64,000 nucleotides of DNA from an uncultured Trueperaceae bacterium (GTDB lineage Bacteria > Deinococcota > Deinococci > Deinococcales > Trueperaceae), in NCBI GenBank assembly GCA_937907415.1, contig CALCHY010000282.1, positions 1 to 64,000 on the forward strand, given 5' to 3'. This document shows, one piece after another, positions 35,401 through 44,853 of this stretch (position 1 is its first letter; the number at the start of each line of letters is the position of its first letter). A program made the translations under genes and the position numbers. Below the pieces are notes generated by a model. The model was given only the letters and a program-made list of their open reading frames with translations. It was not told the DNA's origin and ran no database searches.

Positions 35401-37924
35401 GGCTGACGAAGAGGCGGAACAGCGTGATGATCACGCTCGTCGAGACCATGATCGCTTCGTACGGCACGAACGAGATGGTGATTACGAAGCGCCCAAGCGC
35501 CTGGCTGAGCGGTTGCCACGCCATCAGCCTGCGGCGGCCAGGCACCTCGTCGTTCTCGATGAGGCCGGCGACGTAAGCGATCACGGCACTTGCGAGCAGT
35601 GGCGCCGCCAGCGTGGAGATCGCTATGAGGGTCCAGACGAGCACCGAGCCAGGCAGCACCAACCAGCCGCCGAGGAAGAGGAGGAAGAGCGCGGGCGCGA
35701 GGAGGCTGCGGCGCAAGTTGTCTGCGATCTTCCACGCGCCAACGAGGCCGAGGCGTTCACCGCTACCACCACCGCGTACGCCTAGGAGAGTGGCGACGAG
35801 CCACGGCAGCAACTGCCAGTCGCCGCGCACCCAGCGCTGCGCGCGCTGCACTTGAGCTAGATAGGTCGGCGGGTACTCCTCGTAGAGAACGACGTCGCTG
35901 ACGAGGGCGACGCCGCCGTAGATGCCCTCGAGGAGGTCATGGCTCAGGAGGCTGTTCTCAGGCACGCGGCCCTCGAGCGCCCGCTCGAAGTCGTCGAGGC
36001 GGTAGAGGCCCTTGCCGACGAATATCGCGGCCCCGAAGAGGTCCTGGTAGACGTCGGAGACGGCAGTGGTGTAGAGGTCGAGGCCGTTCTCTCCGACGAA
36101 GAGGCGGCTGAAGCGCGACGCGTTGGCGCTCTCTGGCAGCACGTCCGTGCGCGGTTGGAGGAGGCTATAACCCTCGACGACGCGGCCGTTCTCGCCGAAC
36201 TCCGCGCGGTTGAGGGGGTGAGCGAGGGTGCCTATCAGCCGGTGGGCGCTGCTTGGCGGCAGGCGCGTGTCGGCGTCGAGCGTGAGCACGTACTGGACTT
36301 GCGTCAGCCGCTCCATGGCGCCCACAGTCAACTCGAACGTGGTGCCCGTCGCGCCGCGCAGGAGGTGGTTGAGTTCCATGAGCTTGCCGCGCTTGCGTTC
36401 CCACCCCATCCACACCCCCTCGCGTGGGTTCCAGCGGCGGCCGCGATGCAGGAGGTAGAAGGGCGCGTCGCCCTCGTCGGTTCCGTAGGTGGCGTTCAGG
36501 CGCTCGATGCGCTTAGCGGCGTACTCGAGCAGGTCGGACTCGCCTGGCAAGGTGGCGGCATCGGCATCGGGGAAGTCCGTTAGGAGCGCGAACGAGAGCT
36601 GCGGGTCGGGATTGCCGAGATAGTGGCGCTCCAGCTGACTCAAGAGCTCGTCTATCTCGTCGCGACTGCCGACCAGCACGGGCATGACGACGGCCGTCGC
36701 GTGCGCGTGCGGGACGCCGTTCCTGAAGTCCAACTTCGGAAGGAGCTTAGGCTCGAGCAGGTGGCTGACCCCGTAATTGACGAGCGCGACCGCCACCGTC
36801 AAGGCCGGCACGAGCAGTAGTACGGCTACGAGCGCGACCAGCCAGACGCTGGCGCCAACGGAGGCAGCGTACGCGCAGCCCCACAGGATGAGGGCGGCCG
36901 CGGCGACCATGATGCTGCCGAGGTAGACGGTGGTCGGGTGGGCGTACACCCACGCCTTCACGCGTTCACCGGCCGAGCGCCGGTAACCGTAAGCGTGTTC
37001 GAGCCGTTCGACGCCGCGGTCCACGAGGTAGTAACCAACGTGCCGCGTTCTAGGCTTCCCTGGCTCCGTGCCAGCCGCCGCCTCGGCCAACTCGACCGCG
37101 GCGCGCGCCACCTCGAGTTCATCGGCGTCGCTGCGCCGCGCTATGCGCTCGACTCCCTTGCGGTAACGGTCGCGGGTCTCGAAGGTCATGTTCGCGTAGT
37201 CGCCGCTCGGGTCGCGCCGCAGTTCGCGCTCGGTCCAGCTCGCCGCCTCGAAGAAGGTGTCCCACTCGGTGGTCTTCAGCGTCCTCAGCCCGACGATGCA
37301 GTTCGCTACGCGTTGATCGTGGTCGCTTTGGTCCTCGCCACCGACGGCGCCAGGTGGGCTGGACGTGAGGATGTCGGCGCTCTCGCTCAACCACTCGAGT
37401 AGCCCAAGCCGCAACAGGCTCGGCAGCGCCCAGAGCTCGCCCATGGTGAGGGGCGCGCTGCGCTGGTACGCCTCGACGAGCAACGCGAGCCGCGCGCTGT
37501 CCACGCGGCCGGAACACTCCTCGAGCAGCTTCATGGCGAGGGCCTGCGCGCGCGGCGCGTCAGCTAGCGGCGCTCCACGTTCGAGGCGCGGCAGCTTGCG
37601 GTAGAAGTCGGGCGGCAGGTCCTCGATCACTTGCCTGACGGACTCGCGGATCAGGTAGTAGTTGTCGAGGAACCACTCGGCCGCGTAGGAGTCGGCTTCC
37701 GTGGCGGCCGATTGCTGGGCGAACCGTTGGTGCGCGCGCCTCAACTTCCTGTTGCTGCCGTTCAGGCGCGTAGCCGGGGTTGGCGCCTCCTGTGCTCCGC
37801 TCGAGGCCCTACTTGCAACGGGTTGCTCGGCCGCCCAGGCGCTAGCTAGGCGCTCGAACTGCTGGGCTTCGTCGGGCTCGGCGGCGGGTACACTCCCGGC
37901 AACTACGTCGGTCACCTGCCCCAC
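29441..37924 (-). CDS. ndvB: Cyclic beta-1,2-glucan synthase (GT84-GH94)
   Basis: At 2827 residues this matches ChvB/NdvB (about 2830-2870). It polymerises UDP-glucose into beta-1,2-glucan and cyclises it, normally in the inner membrane. In order: an N-terminal helical region; two membrane segments (about 330-390); a processive glycosyltransferase core with LTDFPDAD (about 450), TLDADTRL (about 550) and QRAQRWVRGDW (about 690-700); further membrane segments (about 740-920); a glycoamylase-like segment (about 1290-1530); two beta-sandwich modules; and a GH94 (alpha/alpha)6 domain with GSGDWNDGMNRVG near 2520, the catalytic Asp region. The GTG start overlaps the end of a Usp gene by 13 bp. A transporter for export (NdvA/ChvA) is not seen nearby. 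Confidence 0.93.
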   Translation of the reverse strand: MGQVTDVVAGSVPAAEPDEAQQFERLASAWAAEQPVASRASSGAQEAPTPATRLNGSNRKLRRAHQRFAQQSAATEADSYAAEWFLDNYYLIRESVRQVIEDLPPDFYRKLPRLERGAPLADAPRAQALAMKLLEECSGRVDSARLALLVEAYQRSAPLTMGELWALPSLLRLGLLEWLSESADILTSSPPGAVGGEDQSDHDQRVANCIVGLRTLKTTEWDTFFEAASWTERELRRDPSGDYANMTFETRDRYRKGVERIARRSDADELEVARAAVELAEAAAGTEPGKPRTRHVGYYLVDRGVERLEHAYGYRRSAGERVKAWVYAHPTTVYLGSIMVAAAALILWGCAYAASVGASVWLVALVAVLLLVPALTVAVALVNYGVSHLLEPKLLPKLDFRNGVPHAHATAVVMPVLVGSRDEIDELLSQLERHYLGNPDPQLSFALLTDFPDADAATLPGESDLLEYAAKRIERLNATYGTDEGDAPFYLLHRGRRWNPREGVWMGWERKRGKLMELNHLLRGATGTTFELTVGAMERLTQVQYVLTLDADTRLPPSSAHRLIGTLAHPLNRAEFGENGRVVEGYSLLQPRTDVLPESANASRFSRLFVGENGLDLYTTAVSDVYQDLFGAAIFVGKGLYRLDDFERALEGRVPENSLLSHDLLEGIYGGVALVSDVVLYEEYPPTYLAQVQRAQRWVRGDWQLLPWLVATLLGVRGGGSGERLGLVGAWKIADNLRRSLLAPALFLLFLGGWLVLPGSVLVWTLIAISTLAAPLLASAVIAYVAGLIENDEVPGRRRLMAWQPLSQALGRFVITISFVPYEAIMVSTSVIITLFRLFVSHRNLLKWRTAAQSNRSPAPTLLGNIQRMAWALALTLATTVLLARFKPSSLAEAGVVLVLWFLAPLTAYLLSVASSAAPRALTAEERSKLHGLARRTWLYFESFVGPEDNWLPPDNVQLDPKPVTAHRTSPTNIGLMLLSTLAAHDLGYLGMVDLSLRLRQTLDVLDQLERHNGHLLNWYDTRSLEPLHPRYVSSVDSGNLAASLMALRQGCLALLKQPLDLAACFRGLADGLTVLEEVLTAGLPAGAALVGSVAELRERVIADGAVRERWPDLISYLRTAAWPALEKGLLDAMDSGDLSGQDLTAARLWSERVNHGIRVTLKEFESLAPWVTALGEARPWAAALTPGSPAAAAWADVRLAFSAEPALDGQEGWAAQGASAITALRGALPSADDDARAWCDTLLARLTSSTSAVTGLMSAFGELATRIDAQVNGTDFSFLFDSARQHLHIGYNVDSGRLDSNYYDLLASESRLASLVAIAKHDVPGSHWVHLNRPLGAALGRATLLSWSGTMFEYLMPPLLMRRYGGTLLEQSCDSAVDVQIAYGKRHGVPWGVSESGYARVDAAGNYQYYAFGVPDLALDRSYSGDLVIAPYASVLALPYHPHAVLENLDRLVGIGALGPHGFFEALDYTPSRKPLAADFALVRSHMAHHQGMALVALANALTGDSMVERFHADPRVATVELLLQERIPLEVPVVDEVRVEEEPTEPVDLAALDRPWPAPLGTILPLTQLLSNGSYTVLLSAGGGGWSAAGAVALTRWSGDGTRDADGTWLYLADEDGGAVWSATHQPLPGAAQAERVTFHPYMVEYERDVEGIHSHLEVVIGQDKAEVRRLTIVNRSARERRLRVTSYAEVVLGSAEADARHPAFSKLFVESRFDAQRSALIFRRRPRSASDRAQFAAHTLLGPEEGGACEFESDRATFLGRGNDVTTAVGPHGPLAGGVGATLDPVMALAQPVVLQPNGQAVFTFITAFAESRKALVGLIDHLRLPGIVAREFGLARMRSRLEMRQYELTPERVESYQRLLSAIVYPDRELRAPTATLAANTLGQSSLWGQGISGDFPILLVRLDDHEHLPLVVELLHAHAYWRRRAVKVDLVVLNAKDTAYDQALHARLRWHLSRTGGDEWLNARGGIYLLRQDQLAPADLKLLESAATVLLEGRGGTLGEQLMATREVWQPGLPRSAPVRAPEPEPVAPAATAPEKLAFANGVGGFSADGREYVMRVKPGALPPAPWSNVMANSALGCLTTEAGLGPTWSVNSGENRLTPWSNDPVSDPSAEVVYLRDEETVEVWSATPHPAGADVPFEVRHGAGYTTYAHVSHGLEQKLEVSVAASDPVKLAHLRVRNLLDRPRRVTVTYYAEWVLGVDRRTTSMYVLPDYDPQRCAVLARNPYAADFGERVAFLASNKSPHGVTTDRREFLGALGAAAAPDALKRIGLSGATVAGADPCAVLQLHLDLPAGGEEEVLFVLGQAENRDRALDVADEYRNLSHYAAARREADELWDARLDMVQVTTPDRAFDLLNNRWLLYQTLSSRYFGRTAFYQPGGAYGFRDQLQDVVAVLHAAPELAREQLLRAAAHQFEEGDVLHWWHPPAGRGVRTRISDDLLWLVYVAERYVTCTGDRAVLDEVVPYLRGPALQPAEEDHYDLFQQSDVSGTLLDHCRRALEKGATVGRNGLPLMGSGDWNDGMNRVGIGGQGESVWLAWFLTDVIKRFTRLLDGPDDQAERERWLAKAEAYAQACEEHAWDGKWYRRAYFDDGTPLGSHLNVECQIDSIAQSWSVLSGAAPAAHAQQAMRAVDDMCVRRDDRLIRLFTPPFDRTPRDPGYIKGYLPGVRENGGQYTHGAIWSAWAFADLGDADEAHELHQLLNPVLHASDAAGVERYKVEPYVMTADVYSLQPHVGRGGWSWYTGSAAWYYRFGLEGLLGFEREGQMLRLRPRVPEAWPGFEVRYRYGASRYVLRAKRGQAPANLDVALVDDGEEHVIDAVYVA

Positions 37925-38967
37925 GCCTCGTCGGTTACGTCACTGGGGGCCGCGGTGCGTTCGTTCCACGGGCGGTCGTGGATCAAGAGCAGTGGGGTGC
38001 GGCTGTACCCGATGAGGTTGGTCGTCACCTCCCCGAACGGCCACGTCTGGTCGCCACCGTAGCCGTGGGCGCTCATGATCAAGAGGTCCGGGGCGTACTC
38101 CTCGACGAGGGCGTGCAGGGCGGACGCCGTGCCGCGGCCAGTGACTAGCCTCACCTCGGCCGCCTCCCCCACCCTGCTCTTGACGTCGTCTAGGTAGGTC
38201 GTCGCGGCGGCCAGGTTGACGGCCACCAAGCGCTGCACCAGCTCGAGCTCCTCCGCGGTCGGCGGCAGGGAGCGCGGTAGGGCCGGCTCCTCGACGACAT
38301 GGGCGAGGACTATGCGCGAGCCGAACTTCTCGGTTAGAAAGCGCACGGCAGGCAGCACGCACTCGGCGCGCTTCGAGCCGTCGAGCGGCACGAGCACCAT
38401 GGCATATAGCCCATTGGGGTCGAGGACGGCGGGTAGCGCTGCCGCCGGCTCCTCCGCGTCATCCGCATCCCACGCGTCCGCTTCTGGCACCACGCGATCA
38501 GCTGGCCTCGTCGACGGGTTGGCTGCCCCAAGCTCCGTCTCCTTAGGCGCAGCCTCGCCCCTGACGAGCAGCGTCGAGATGTACGAGCGCCACAAGGCCT
38601 GGCCGCCGAGGGCGCCGATTTGCGAGCGGCCGAAGACGCTAGCTGGCAACACCATGAGGTCGGCGCCCTGGTGGGCGTGGTGGATGATGTGCTCCGAGGA
38701 CTGGCCCTCCAAGACGGAGCAGTCGACTTGCAACCCCGCGTCCTTCAGTTCGCGGGAGACGCGCTCCAAGTACGCTTCTGCCTCCAGGCGCAAGGCGTGC
38801 CACTCGACGGGGTCGACCGGGTAGGCGGCGGCACCCTGCTCCGGGAGTTCTAGCACCTGGATGATGCGGATGTCGGCCTCGGACTTCAGGGCGATGGCGC
38901 GGGCGTGGCCGATGGCGATCGCGTCTGATCGGCCCCCCGTCAGAGGCAGTAGGAGGTGGCGGAACAT
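37912..38967 (-). CDS. Tandem universal stress protein coupled to the glucan synthase
   Basis: The 351-residue protein has two Usp domains separated by an acidic Ala/Pro/Asp linker (about 150-190). Domain 1 (HLLLPLTGGRSDAIAIGHAR) has lost the ATP loop (LPASVFGRSQIGALGGQ). Domain 2 (MVLVPLDGSKRAECVLPAV) keeps MSAHGYGGDQTWPFGEV, with Ser for the first Gly and Glu after the last, so nucleotide binding is doubtful. It is the first gene of an operon whose second gene is the cyclic glucan synthase, overlapping by 13 bp. A GGGGAGGGG site precedes the ATG. This pairing suggests stress-linked control of glucan production (inference). Confidence 0.88.
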   Translation of the reverse strand: MFRHLLLPLTGGRSDAIAIGHARAIALKSEADIRIIQVLELPEQGAAAYPVDPVEWHALRLEAEAYLERVSRELKDAGLQVDCSVLEGQSSEHIIHHAHQGADLMVLPASVFGRSQIGALGGQALWRSYISTLLVRGEAAPKETELGAANPSTRPADRVVPEADAWDADDAEEPAAALPAVLDPNGLYAMVLVPLDGSKRAECVLPAVRFLTEKFGSRIVLAHVVEEPALPRSLPPTAEELELVQRLVAVNLAAATTYLDDVKSRVGEAAEVRLVTGRGTASALHALVEEYAPDLLIMSAHGYGGDQTWPFGEVTTNLIGYSRTPLLLIHDRPWNERTAAPSDVTDEAWGR

Positions 38968-39140
38968 GTGACCCCTCCCCTGGGGCGATGGCTCGCCCCC
39001 AACTTGGGGCGGGCAGGCGCGGCTTGCGGGCCCAGCTCAAGGAGGTGGCAGTGAGCTAGCCGCGCTAGGCGGAGTGTAGTCCAGGCACCCGCTCGCGCCG
39101 TGGTCAGTGCGCACCGCGCTCCCAGATAGCGGCAGGGCGC

Positions 39141-40118
39141 TCAGCGCCGCAGCAGCTCGATGAGGTTCAAAAGGTTGCCCCACGCCCCAGGCATGGCGGC
39201 CTCGCCGTGCGGTAGCGCTGACGTCGTGAGCGCCCCCGTCGCCAGGATGATCAGCACGACGAGCATGGCCTCGACGCGCACGGAGCGCATGAGGGCCGTG
39301 GCCGCGCCGTCTCGTAACATGCGCGGCATGAACGCGAAGCGGTTCGCGGCCGCCGCCCCTACCACCAGCGCGAAGAGCCCGAGCTTCACCCACAGGGCGA
39401 TCCCGTAACCAGAACGAGCGAAAGCAGCCGGCGCTGACAAGTGCGTCAGAGCCGTGTAAACGCCGGAGACCGTAAGCACGATGACGGCGATCAGGCCGAC
39501 GAGCGACAGGCGCTTGAACGCGATGAGCATGGCGCCGCGGCCAACCTCACCGTGCCGCAGCAGCGCGAGGTAGCCAAGCGGTCCCGCCCACAGCGCGGCC
39601 GCTAGGAGGTGAACGAAGTCCGCGGCTAACGGCAGGCCGCCCCCCATGGCGGCGGCGTGACTGATGCGGCTGAAGCCGAAGAGGAGCCAGGCCGAGGCGG
39701 CGAAGGCGACGAAACCAAGCACGCGACGGGCAACGCCAGCTGGTCGACCGCGCAGCCAGGCGGCCGTGGAGGCGCCGGCCGGCCACCAAGCTAACGCGGC
39801 GGTGGCGCTGGCGACGATGGGCGCCAGCACGGCTCGCTGCCTTACGACCTGCCCGTGCTGCGTCGACCAGAGGTACCTTCCGACTAGCGCCCCGTCTACA
39901 CGCCCAAGCACGTCATGCAGCACCGTAACTACCTCTAACAGTGACGCCGCGACCAGGGCGAGGGCGCCGACGATGACGAGCCACGTCACGAGGCGCCTGT
40001 TGCCACCGCGGACGCTGCCACGCGCTAGCCACGTCGTGGTGACTGCGCCGCCTACCAGCAGCATGAGGCCGAGGTAAACGAGCGCCTTCACCGCGGCGGC
40101 TTCTGGGTTCACGCTCAC
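39141..40118 (-). CDS. CopD-family membrane protein (copper resistance D-like)
   Basis: The 325-residue protein has about eight membrane segments. The CopD signature is in the second half: RISHAAAMGGGLPLAADFVHLLAAALWAGPL in outline, with its conserved His residues, then LSLVGLIAVIVLTVSGVYTAL and YGIALWVKLGLFALVVGAAAANR. CopD proteins move copper across the inner membrane or supply it to a partner. No CopC or copper chaperone gene is adjacent. The start is GTG, without a clear ribosome site. It lies 34 bp downstream of tdh on the same strand and could be read through from that operon. Confidence 0.75.
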   Translation of the reverse strand: MSVNPEAAAVKALVYLGLMLLVGGAVTTTWLARGSVRGGNRRLVTWLVIVGALALVAASLLEVVTVLHDVLGRVDGALVGRYLWSTQHGQVVRQRAVLAPIVASATAALAWWPAGASTAAWLRGRPAGVARRVLGFVAFAASAWLLFGFSRISHAAAMGGGLPLAADFVHLLAAALWAGPLGYLALLRHGEVGRGAMLIAFKRLSLVGLIAVIVLTVSGVYTALTHLSAPAAFARSGYGIALWVKLGLFALVVGAAAANRFAFMPRMLRDGAATALMRSVRVEAMLVVLIILATGALTTSALPHGEAAMPGAWGNLLNLIELLRR

Positions 40119-40152
40119 GCCCCAGTAGTGAAGCGGAGGCCAGCTGCCAGCT

Positions 40153-41184
40153 TCATGCCCAGTCGAGCAAGACCTTGCCAGACGCGCCGGCGCGCATGAC
40201 GTCGAAGGCCTGCTGGAACTCCTCGGCCGCGAAGTGGTGCGTGATGACGGGCGTTACGTCTAGTCCGGCCTGCAGCAAGTTGCTCATCTTGTACCAGGTC
40301 TCGAACATCTGGCGGCCGTAGATGCCGTGGAGGTTCAGGCCCTTGAAGATCACTTGGTTCCAATCGATGGCGATATCGACGGACGGAATGCCAAGCAGCG
40401 CGACCTTGCCGCCGTGGATGATGGTGTCGAGGATCTGCGAGTAAGCCGCGGCAGCGCCCGACATCTCGAGCGCTACGTCGAACCCCTCGCGCATGCCTAG
40501 CGACGCCATCACGTCATGCAGGTCGCTGGCGGGGTCGGCGACGTTGACCCCAATAGTGGCGCCCATGCGCTGCGCCATGGCCAGCCGCGCAGGGTTCACG
40601 TCGGTGATGACGATGTTTCGCGCCCCGACGAAGCGCGCCACCGCCGAGGCCATGAGGCCGATCGGCCCGGCGCCAGTGATCAGCACGTCCTCGCCGACCA
40701 GGTCGTATGTCAGGGCGGTGTGGACGGCGTTACCGAGCGGATCGAGGATGGCGCCGACCTCGTCATCGATGGCGTCCGGCAGCTTGAAGGCGTTGAACGC
40801 GGGGAGGACTAGGTAGTCGGCGAAGGCGCCTTGGCGCTGCACGCCGAGCCCGATGGTGTTGCGGCACAGGTGCCTGCGCCCAGCGCGGCAGTTGCGGCAG
40901 TAACCGCAGGTGATGTGGCCTTCACCGCTAACGCGGTCGCCAGGCGCGAAACCGCGCACCTCCGAGCCAACGCCCGCGACCACTCCCACCCACTCGTGGC
41001 CGGTGATCATCGGCACCGGAACGGTGCGCTGCGACCAGGCGTCCCAGTTGTAGATGTGCACGTCGGTGCCGCAGAGGCTGGTCTTTGAGATGCGGATCAG
41101 CAGGTCGTTGGGGCCCGGCGTTGGTTCAGGGGCGTCCACGCGCCAGATACCCTCGCGCGCCTCGAGCTTTGACAAGGCTCTCAT
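40153..41184 (-). CDS. tdh: L-threonine 3-dehydrogenase
   Basis: This 343-residue zinc alcohol dehydrogenase-family enzyme oxidises L-threonine with NAD+ to 2-amino-3-oxobutyrate. Catalytic zinc ligands are Cys38 (SLCGTD) and the GHE motif near 63-65. The structural zinc site is [15 protein letters not shown]. The cofactor motif is GAGPIGLMA, and an acidic residue ends beta2 (VITDVN). The position of Cys38 equals that of E. coli Tdh, which supports the start. It follows kbl by 31 bp; the two act in series to give glycine and acetyl-CoA. Confidence 0.95.
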   Translation of the reverse strand: MRALSKLEAREGIWRVDAPEPTPGPNDLLIRISKTSLCGTDVHIYNWDAWSQRTVPVPMITGHEWVGVVAGVGSEVRGFAPGDRVSGEGHITCGYCRNCRAGRRHLCRNTIGLGVQRQGAFADYLVLPAFNAFKLPDAIDDEVGAILDPLGNAVHTALTYDLVGEDVLITGAGPIGLMASAVARFVGARNIVITDVNPARLAMAQRMGATIGVNVADPASDLHDVMASLGMREGFDVALEMSGAAAAYSQILDTIIHGGKVALLGIPSVDIAIDWNQVIFKGLNLHGIYGRQMFETWYKMSNLLQAGLDVTPVITHHFAAEEFQQAFDVMRAGASGKVLLDWA

Positions 41185-41215
41185 GACTTTCGGTTTCCTC
41201 CCGGCATGTGCGCGC

Positions 41216-42427
41216 TCAGATGGCGCCTAGTTCCTTACCCACCTGCGTGAACGCAGCGACGGCGTGCTCGAGTTGGTCCCGCGTGTGGGCGGCAGACATC
41301 TGGGTACGAATGCGCGCCGCGCCGCGCGGAACCACGGGGAACGAGAAGGCCACGACGTAGATGCCGAGGTCAAGCAAGCGCTCAGCCATGCGGCCAGCCA
41401 GCGCGGCGTCGCCGAGCATGACCGGGATGATGGGGTGGCCCTCCCCAACCAGCGTGAAACCAGCGGCGGTCATGGCGCCACGGAAGTAGCTAGCGTTGGC
41501 GCGTAGCCGCTCGCGCAACTCTGCGCCGTCCTCGAGCATGTCGAGGACCTGCAACGAAGCGGCAACCACGCTCGGCGCCAACGAGTTGGAGAACAGGTAA
41601 GGCCTGCTGCGCTGCCGCAACCACGCCACGATCTCCTTACGACCGCTCGTGTAACCACCAGAAGCGCCGCCGAGGGCCTTGCCGAGGGTGCCGGTCAGGA
41701 TGTCGACGCGCCCCATGACCCCGCGCTCCTCGTGAGACCCGCGACCCGCCTCGCCCGTGAATCCGGTGGCGTGGCTGTCGTCGACCATGACGAGAGCGTC
41801 GTACTCATCGGCCAAGTCGCAGATGGCCTCTAGGTCGGCGATGATGCCGTCCATCGAGAACACACCGTCCGTGGCGATGAGTTTGTAGCGTGCGCCCGCA
41901 GCGACGGCGGCCTGCAGTTGACGCTCGAGGTCGGCCATGTCGTTGTTGGCGTAACGGTAGCGGGCGGCCTTCGACAGCCGCACACCGTCGATGATGCTCG
42001 CGTGGTTGAGGGAGTCGGAGATGATGGCGTCCCCCTCACCGAGGAGGGTCTCGAAGAGGCCGCCATTGGCGTCGAAGCACGAGGAGTAGAGGATGGTGTC
42101 GTCCGTGCCGAGGAAGGCGCTGAGGCGGGCCTCGAGTTCCTTGTGGATGTCTTGCGTGCCGCAGATGAAGCGCACGGACGCCACCCCGAAACCGCGTTCA
42201 TCGAGGCCGCGTTGCGCGGCGCGGATGACGTCCGGGTGGTTCGCCAGCCCGAGGTAGTTGTTCGCGCACAGGTTGAGAACCTCGCGCCTGGCGCCGCCCT
42301 CCGCCACCTCGATGAGCGCCTGCTGCTGCGAGGCGATGATGCGCTCGCCCTTGTAGAGGCCTTCCGCGCGCAGCTCGGCTAGTTGATCGCTAAGCCCGCC
42401 GAGGAAGGCAGCGCGATCACTCGCCAT
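41216..42427 (-). CDS. kbl: Glycine C-acetyltransferase (2-amino-3-ketobutyrate CoA ligase)
   Basis: The 403-residue PLP enzyme of the alpha-oxoamine synthase family cleaves 2-amino-3-ketobutyrate with CoA to glycine and acetyl-CoA. Conserved parts are [33 protein letters not shown], the cofactor Asp/His in [12 protein letters not shown], and the PLP-lysine segment [17 protein letters not shown]. Length fits (E. coli Kbl 398). Its 5' end overlaps the ALDH16 gene by 11 bp, and tdh follows. In Deinococcus-Thermus relatives this enzyme can also act broadly on acyl-CoAs, so some flexibility is possible. Confidence 0.93.
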   Translation of the reverse strand: MASDRAAFLGGLSDQLAELRAEGLYKGERIIASQQQALIEVAEGGARREVLNLCANNYLGLANHPDVIRAAQRGLDERGFGVASVRFICGTQDIHKELEARLSAFLGTDDTILYSSCFDANGGLFETLLGEGDAIISDSLNHASIIDGVRLSKAARYRYANNDMADLERQLQAAVAAGARYKLIATDGVFSMDGIIADLEAICDLADEYDALVMVDDSHATGFTGEAGRGSHEERGVMGRVDILTGTLGKALGGASGGYTSGRKEIVAWLRQRSRPYLFSNSLAPSVVAASLQVLDMLEDGAELRERLRANASYFRGAMTAAGFTLVGEGHPIIPVMLGDAALAGRMAERLLDLGIYVVAFSFPVVPRGAARIRTQMSAAHTRDQLEHAVAAFTQVGKELGAI

Positions 42428-44822
42428 ACGGGACCCAGACGTTCTTCACGCGCGTCGCGCGGCGCAGGAGCTCGGGGCCCGCCGCCTGCGCGTCGTCGTA
42501 CCAATCGCGCTGCTTGCCGCTGTTCACCCAGGTGGCCTTGAGGTTGCCTGCGCTCTCGCGTTCGACCATGGCGCTGCCGGCGGCGGAGCCCAGGTACCAC
42601 ATGGCCTCCACCGCGTCGTGCCTCGCCAGGACCTGCGCGAGCTCGTCGCGCACGCCGGTGACGATGTTGATCGCGCCGCCAGGCACGTCTGAGGTGTCGA
42701 ACACTTGGTAGAGGTCGGTGGCGAGGAGCGGCCAGCGCGCGCTAGGCACGGCCACCACGCGGTTGCCCATGGCCAGCGCGGGCGCTACCAGGGAAACGAA
42801 AGCCAGCAGCGGCGCTTCGTCAGGGCAAACGATGGCGAGGACGTCGAAAGGCTCGTTCATGGCCAGCGTGACGTTGCGCATGGGCGTGGGGTGCACGCTG
42901 CCGTCGTACTTGTCAGCGTACGCCGCGGCCGAGAAGAGGCGCTCGACGCTCTTGCTTACCTCGCGCGCGGCCGCGCGGCGCGTGACGCCGGTCAGGCTGC
43001 GGACGCGCGCCTCGAACTCGGGCGCGCGCGCGCTGAGGTTCTCAGCCACGTAGTAGAGGACTTGCGCGCGGCCGTGGGCCGTGGCCTTGGTCCAGGCAGT
43101 GCCCTTGACGGCCGCCTCGACGGCGTCACGCACGTCCTTGCGGTTGCCGAGCGGCGCGTCGCCGACGCGGACGCCCGTGGCGCTGACCACTGGATAGGCG
43201 TAATTGCCGTCTGGGCGCTTCTGCTTACCTCCGATGTAGAGCTTCGGGGTGCGGTCGATGCCTAGCGGCGCGGTCGCCTCATCCAGGCCGGCGGTGATGT
43301 CCGCCGCGGCGGCGGGGTCCGCCAGGTCGGTGGCGGCGTAGCGCGTCAAACCACCTTCGTACCGCGGCTTGAGGTACTCGAACATGCCTTCGCGGCCGCC
43401 CTCGCGCCCGAAGCCGCTCTCGCGGTAGCCACCGAAGCCAGCGGCAGCGTCGAACTGGTTCGTGCAGTTGACCCACACCACGCCCGCCTTCAGGCGGGGC
43501 GCGATGTCGAGGGCGAGGTTGACGTTCTCGGTCCACACGCTGGCGGCAAGGCCGTAGCGCGTGTCGTTGGCCAGTTCGACGGCCTCTGCCGGCGTGCGGA
43601 ACGTCATGCTGACGATCACGGGCCCGAAGATCTCCTCCTGGGCGATGGTGGCGGCTGGGGAGACGTCGGTGAAGAGCGTCGGGGGGTAGTACCAACCGTC
43701 CTTCGGGGCGCTCCAACTGGGTTGGTAGCAGCGCGCGCCCTCCTCACGGCCCTGGGCCACGAGGCGCTCGATCTTGGAGAGCTGCACCGGCGCGATGATG
43801 GCGCCGATGTCGATGCCCTTGTCGAGGGGCGGACCCTCGCGCAGCGACTCCATGCGCGCGATGAGCTTGGCCTCTAGCCGCGCGGCCACGCTCTCCTGCA
43901 CGAGCAGCCTGCTGCCTGCGCAGCAGACTTGCCCCTGGTTGAACCAGATGGCGTCGACGACGCCCTCGACCGCGCTGTCTATGTCGGCATCGTCGAACAC
44001 GATGAACGGCGACTTGCCGCCCAGCTCGAGCGAGAGCTTCAAGCCGCGGCCAGCGGTTGCCTTGCGGATGCTGCGCCCGACCTCGGTCGAGCCGGTGAAC
44101 GCGACCTTGTCGATACCCTCCGCGTCAACGAGGGCGGCACCAGTGCGACCATCGCCGGTCACGACGTTGAAGACCCCTGCTGGCAGCCCGACCTCGGCGG
44201 CCAGTTCGGCGAAGAGCAGCGCTGTTAGCGGCGTGAACTCGGCCGGCTTGAGGACCACGGTGTTGCCTGCGGCAAGCGCCGGAGCTACCTTCCAGGCGAG
44301 CATGAGTAGCGGGAAGTTCCATGGGATGATCTGCGCGCACACGCCAACGGCGGTGTAGGCGGGGAACTCGCTCTCCAGGAGTTGCGCCCAACCAGCGTGG
44401 TGGTAGAAGTGGCGCGCCACGAGCGGCACGTCGAGGTCGCGCGTCTCGCGGATGGGCTTGCCGTTGTCGAGCGCCTCGAGGACTGCCAGTAGCCGCGCGT
44501 GCTTCTGCACGTGCCGCGCGACGGCGTAGAGGTAACGGGCGCGTTCATGGCCGCCCAGCTCCTGCCAGGCGCCCTGCGCAGCGCGGGCGGCCTTGACTGC
44601 CTTGGCTACGTCGCGCTCGTCGCCCTGCGCAACTTGTGCTAGTTCGCGCGCGTCGCCAGGGTGGTAGGTGGCGAACGTCTCTCCCCCAGCAGGCTTGACG
44701 AAGCGCCCGCCGATGAAGTGCCCGAAGCGTCTACCGTGGCGTTCCAGCCAGTCGCTCGCGACGTCGGTGGCCTCAGGTGCTGGACCGTAATCCAGGGTCT
44801 CGAAGATCTCCTTGATGCTCAT
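42417..44822 (-). CDS. ALDH16-type aldehyde dehydrogenase (active domain plus pseudo-ALDH domain)
   Basis: The 801 residues form two aldehyde dehydrogenase modules. The first (about 1-490) is complete: [14 protein letters not shown], the NAD+ loop [14 protein letters not shown], the general base in LELGGKSP, and the catalytic Cys in [11 protein letters not shown]. The second (about 525-801) resembles an ALDH but lacks both LELGGKS and the Cys loop, so it cannot be catalytic. This layout and length match the ALDH16 family, in which bacterial members keep the catalytic Cys in domain one. Between deoC and kbl it could oxidise the acetaldehyde released by DeoC (inference). ATG; 31 bp after deoC. 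Confidence 0.9.
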   Translation of the reverse strand: MSIKEIFETLDYGPAPEATDVASDWLERHGRRFGHFIGGRFVKPAGGETFATYHPGDARELAQVAQGDERDVAKAVKAARAAQGAWQELGGHERARYLYAVARHVQKHARLLAVLEALDNGKPIRETRDLDVPLVARHFYHHAGWAQLLESEFPAYTAVGVCAQIIPWNFPLLMLAWKVAPALAAGNTVVLKPAEFTPLTALLFAELAAEVGLPAGVFNVVTGDGRTGAALVDAEGIDKVAFTGSTEVGRSIRKATAGRGLKLSLELGGKSPFIVFDDADIDSAVEGVVDAIWFNQGQVCCAGSRLLVQESVAARLEAKLIARMESLREGPPLDKGIDIGAIIAPVQLSKIERLVAQGREEGARCYQPSWSAPKDGWYYPPTLFTDVSPAATIAQEEIFGPVIVSMTFRTPAEAVELANDTRYGLAASVWTENVNLALDIAPRLKAGVVWVNCTNQFDAAAGFGGYRESGFGREGGREGMFEYLKPRYEGGLTRYAATDLADPAAAADITAGLDEATAPLGIDRTPKLYIGGKQKRPDGNYAYPVVSATGVRVGDAPLGNRKDVRDAVEAAVKGTAWTKATAHGRAQVLYYVAENLSARAPEFEARVRSLTGVTRRAAAREVSKSVERLFSAAAYADKYDGSVHPTPMRNVTLAMNEPFDVLAIVCPDEAPLLAFVSLVAPALAMGNRVVAVPSARWPLLATDLYQVFDTSDVPGGAINIVTGVRDELAQVLARHDAVEAMWYLGSAAGSAMVERESAGNLKATWVNSGKQRDWYDDAQAAGPELLRRATRVKNVWVPYGE

Positions 44823-44853
44823 GCTCGGAGGCTCCTTGTGCTCGCGAACCCCA

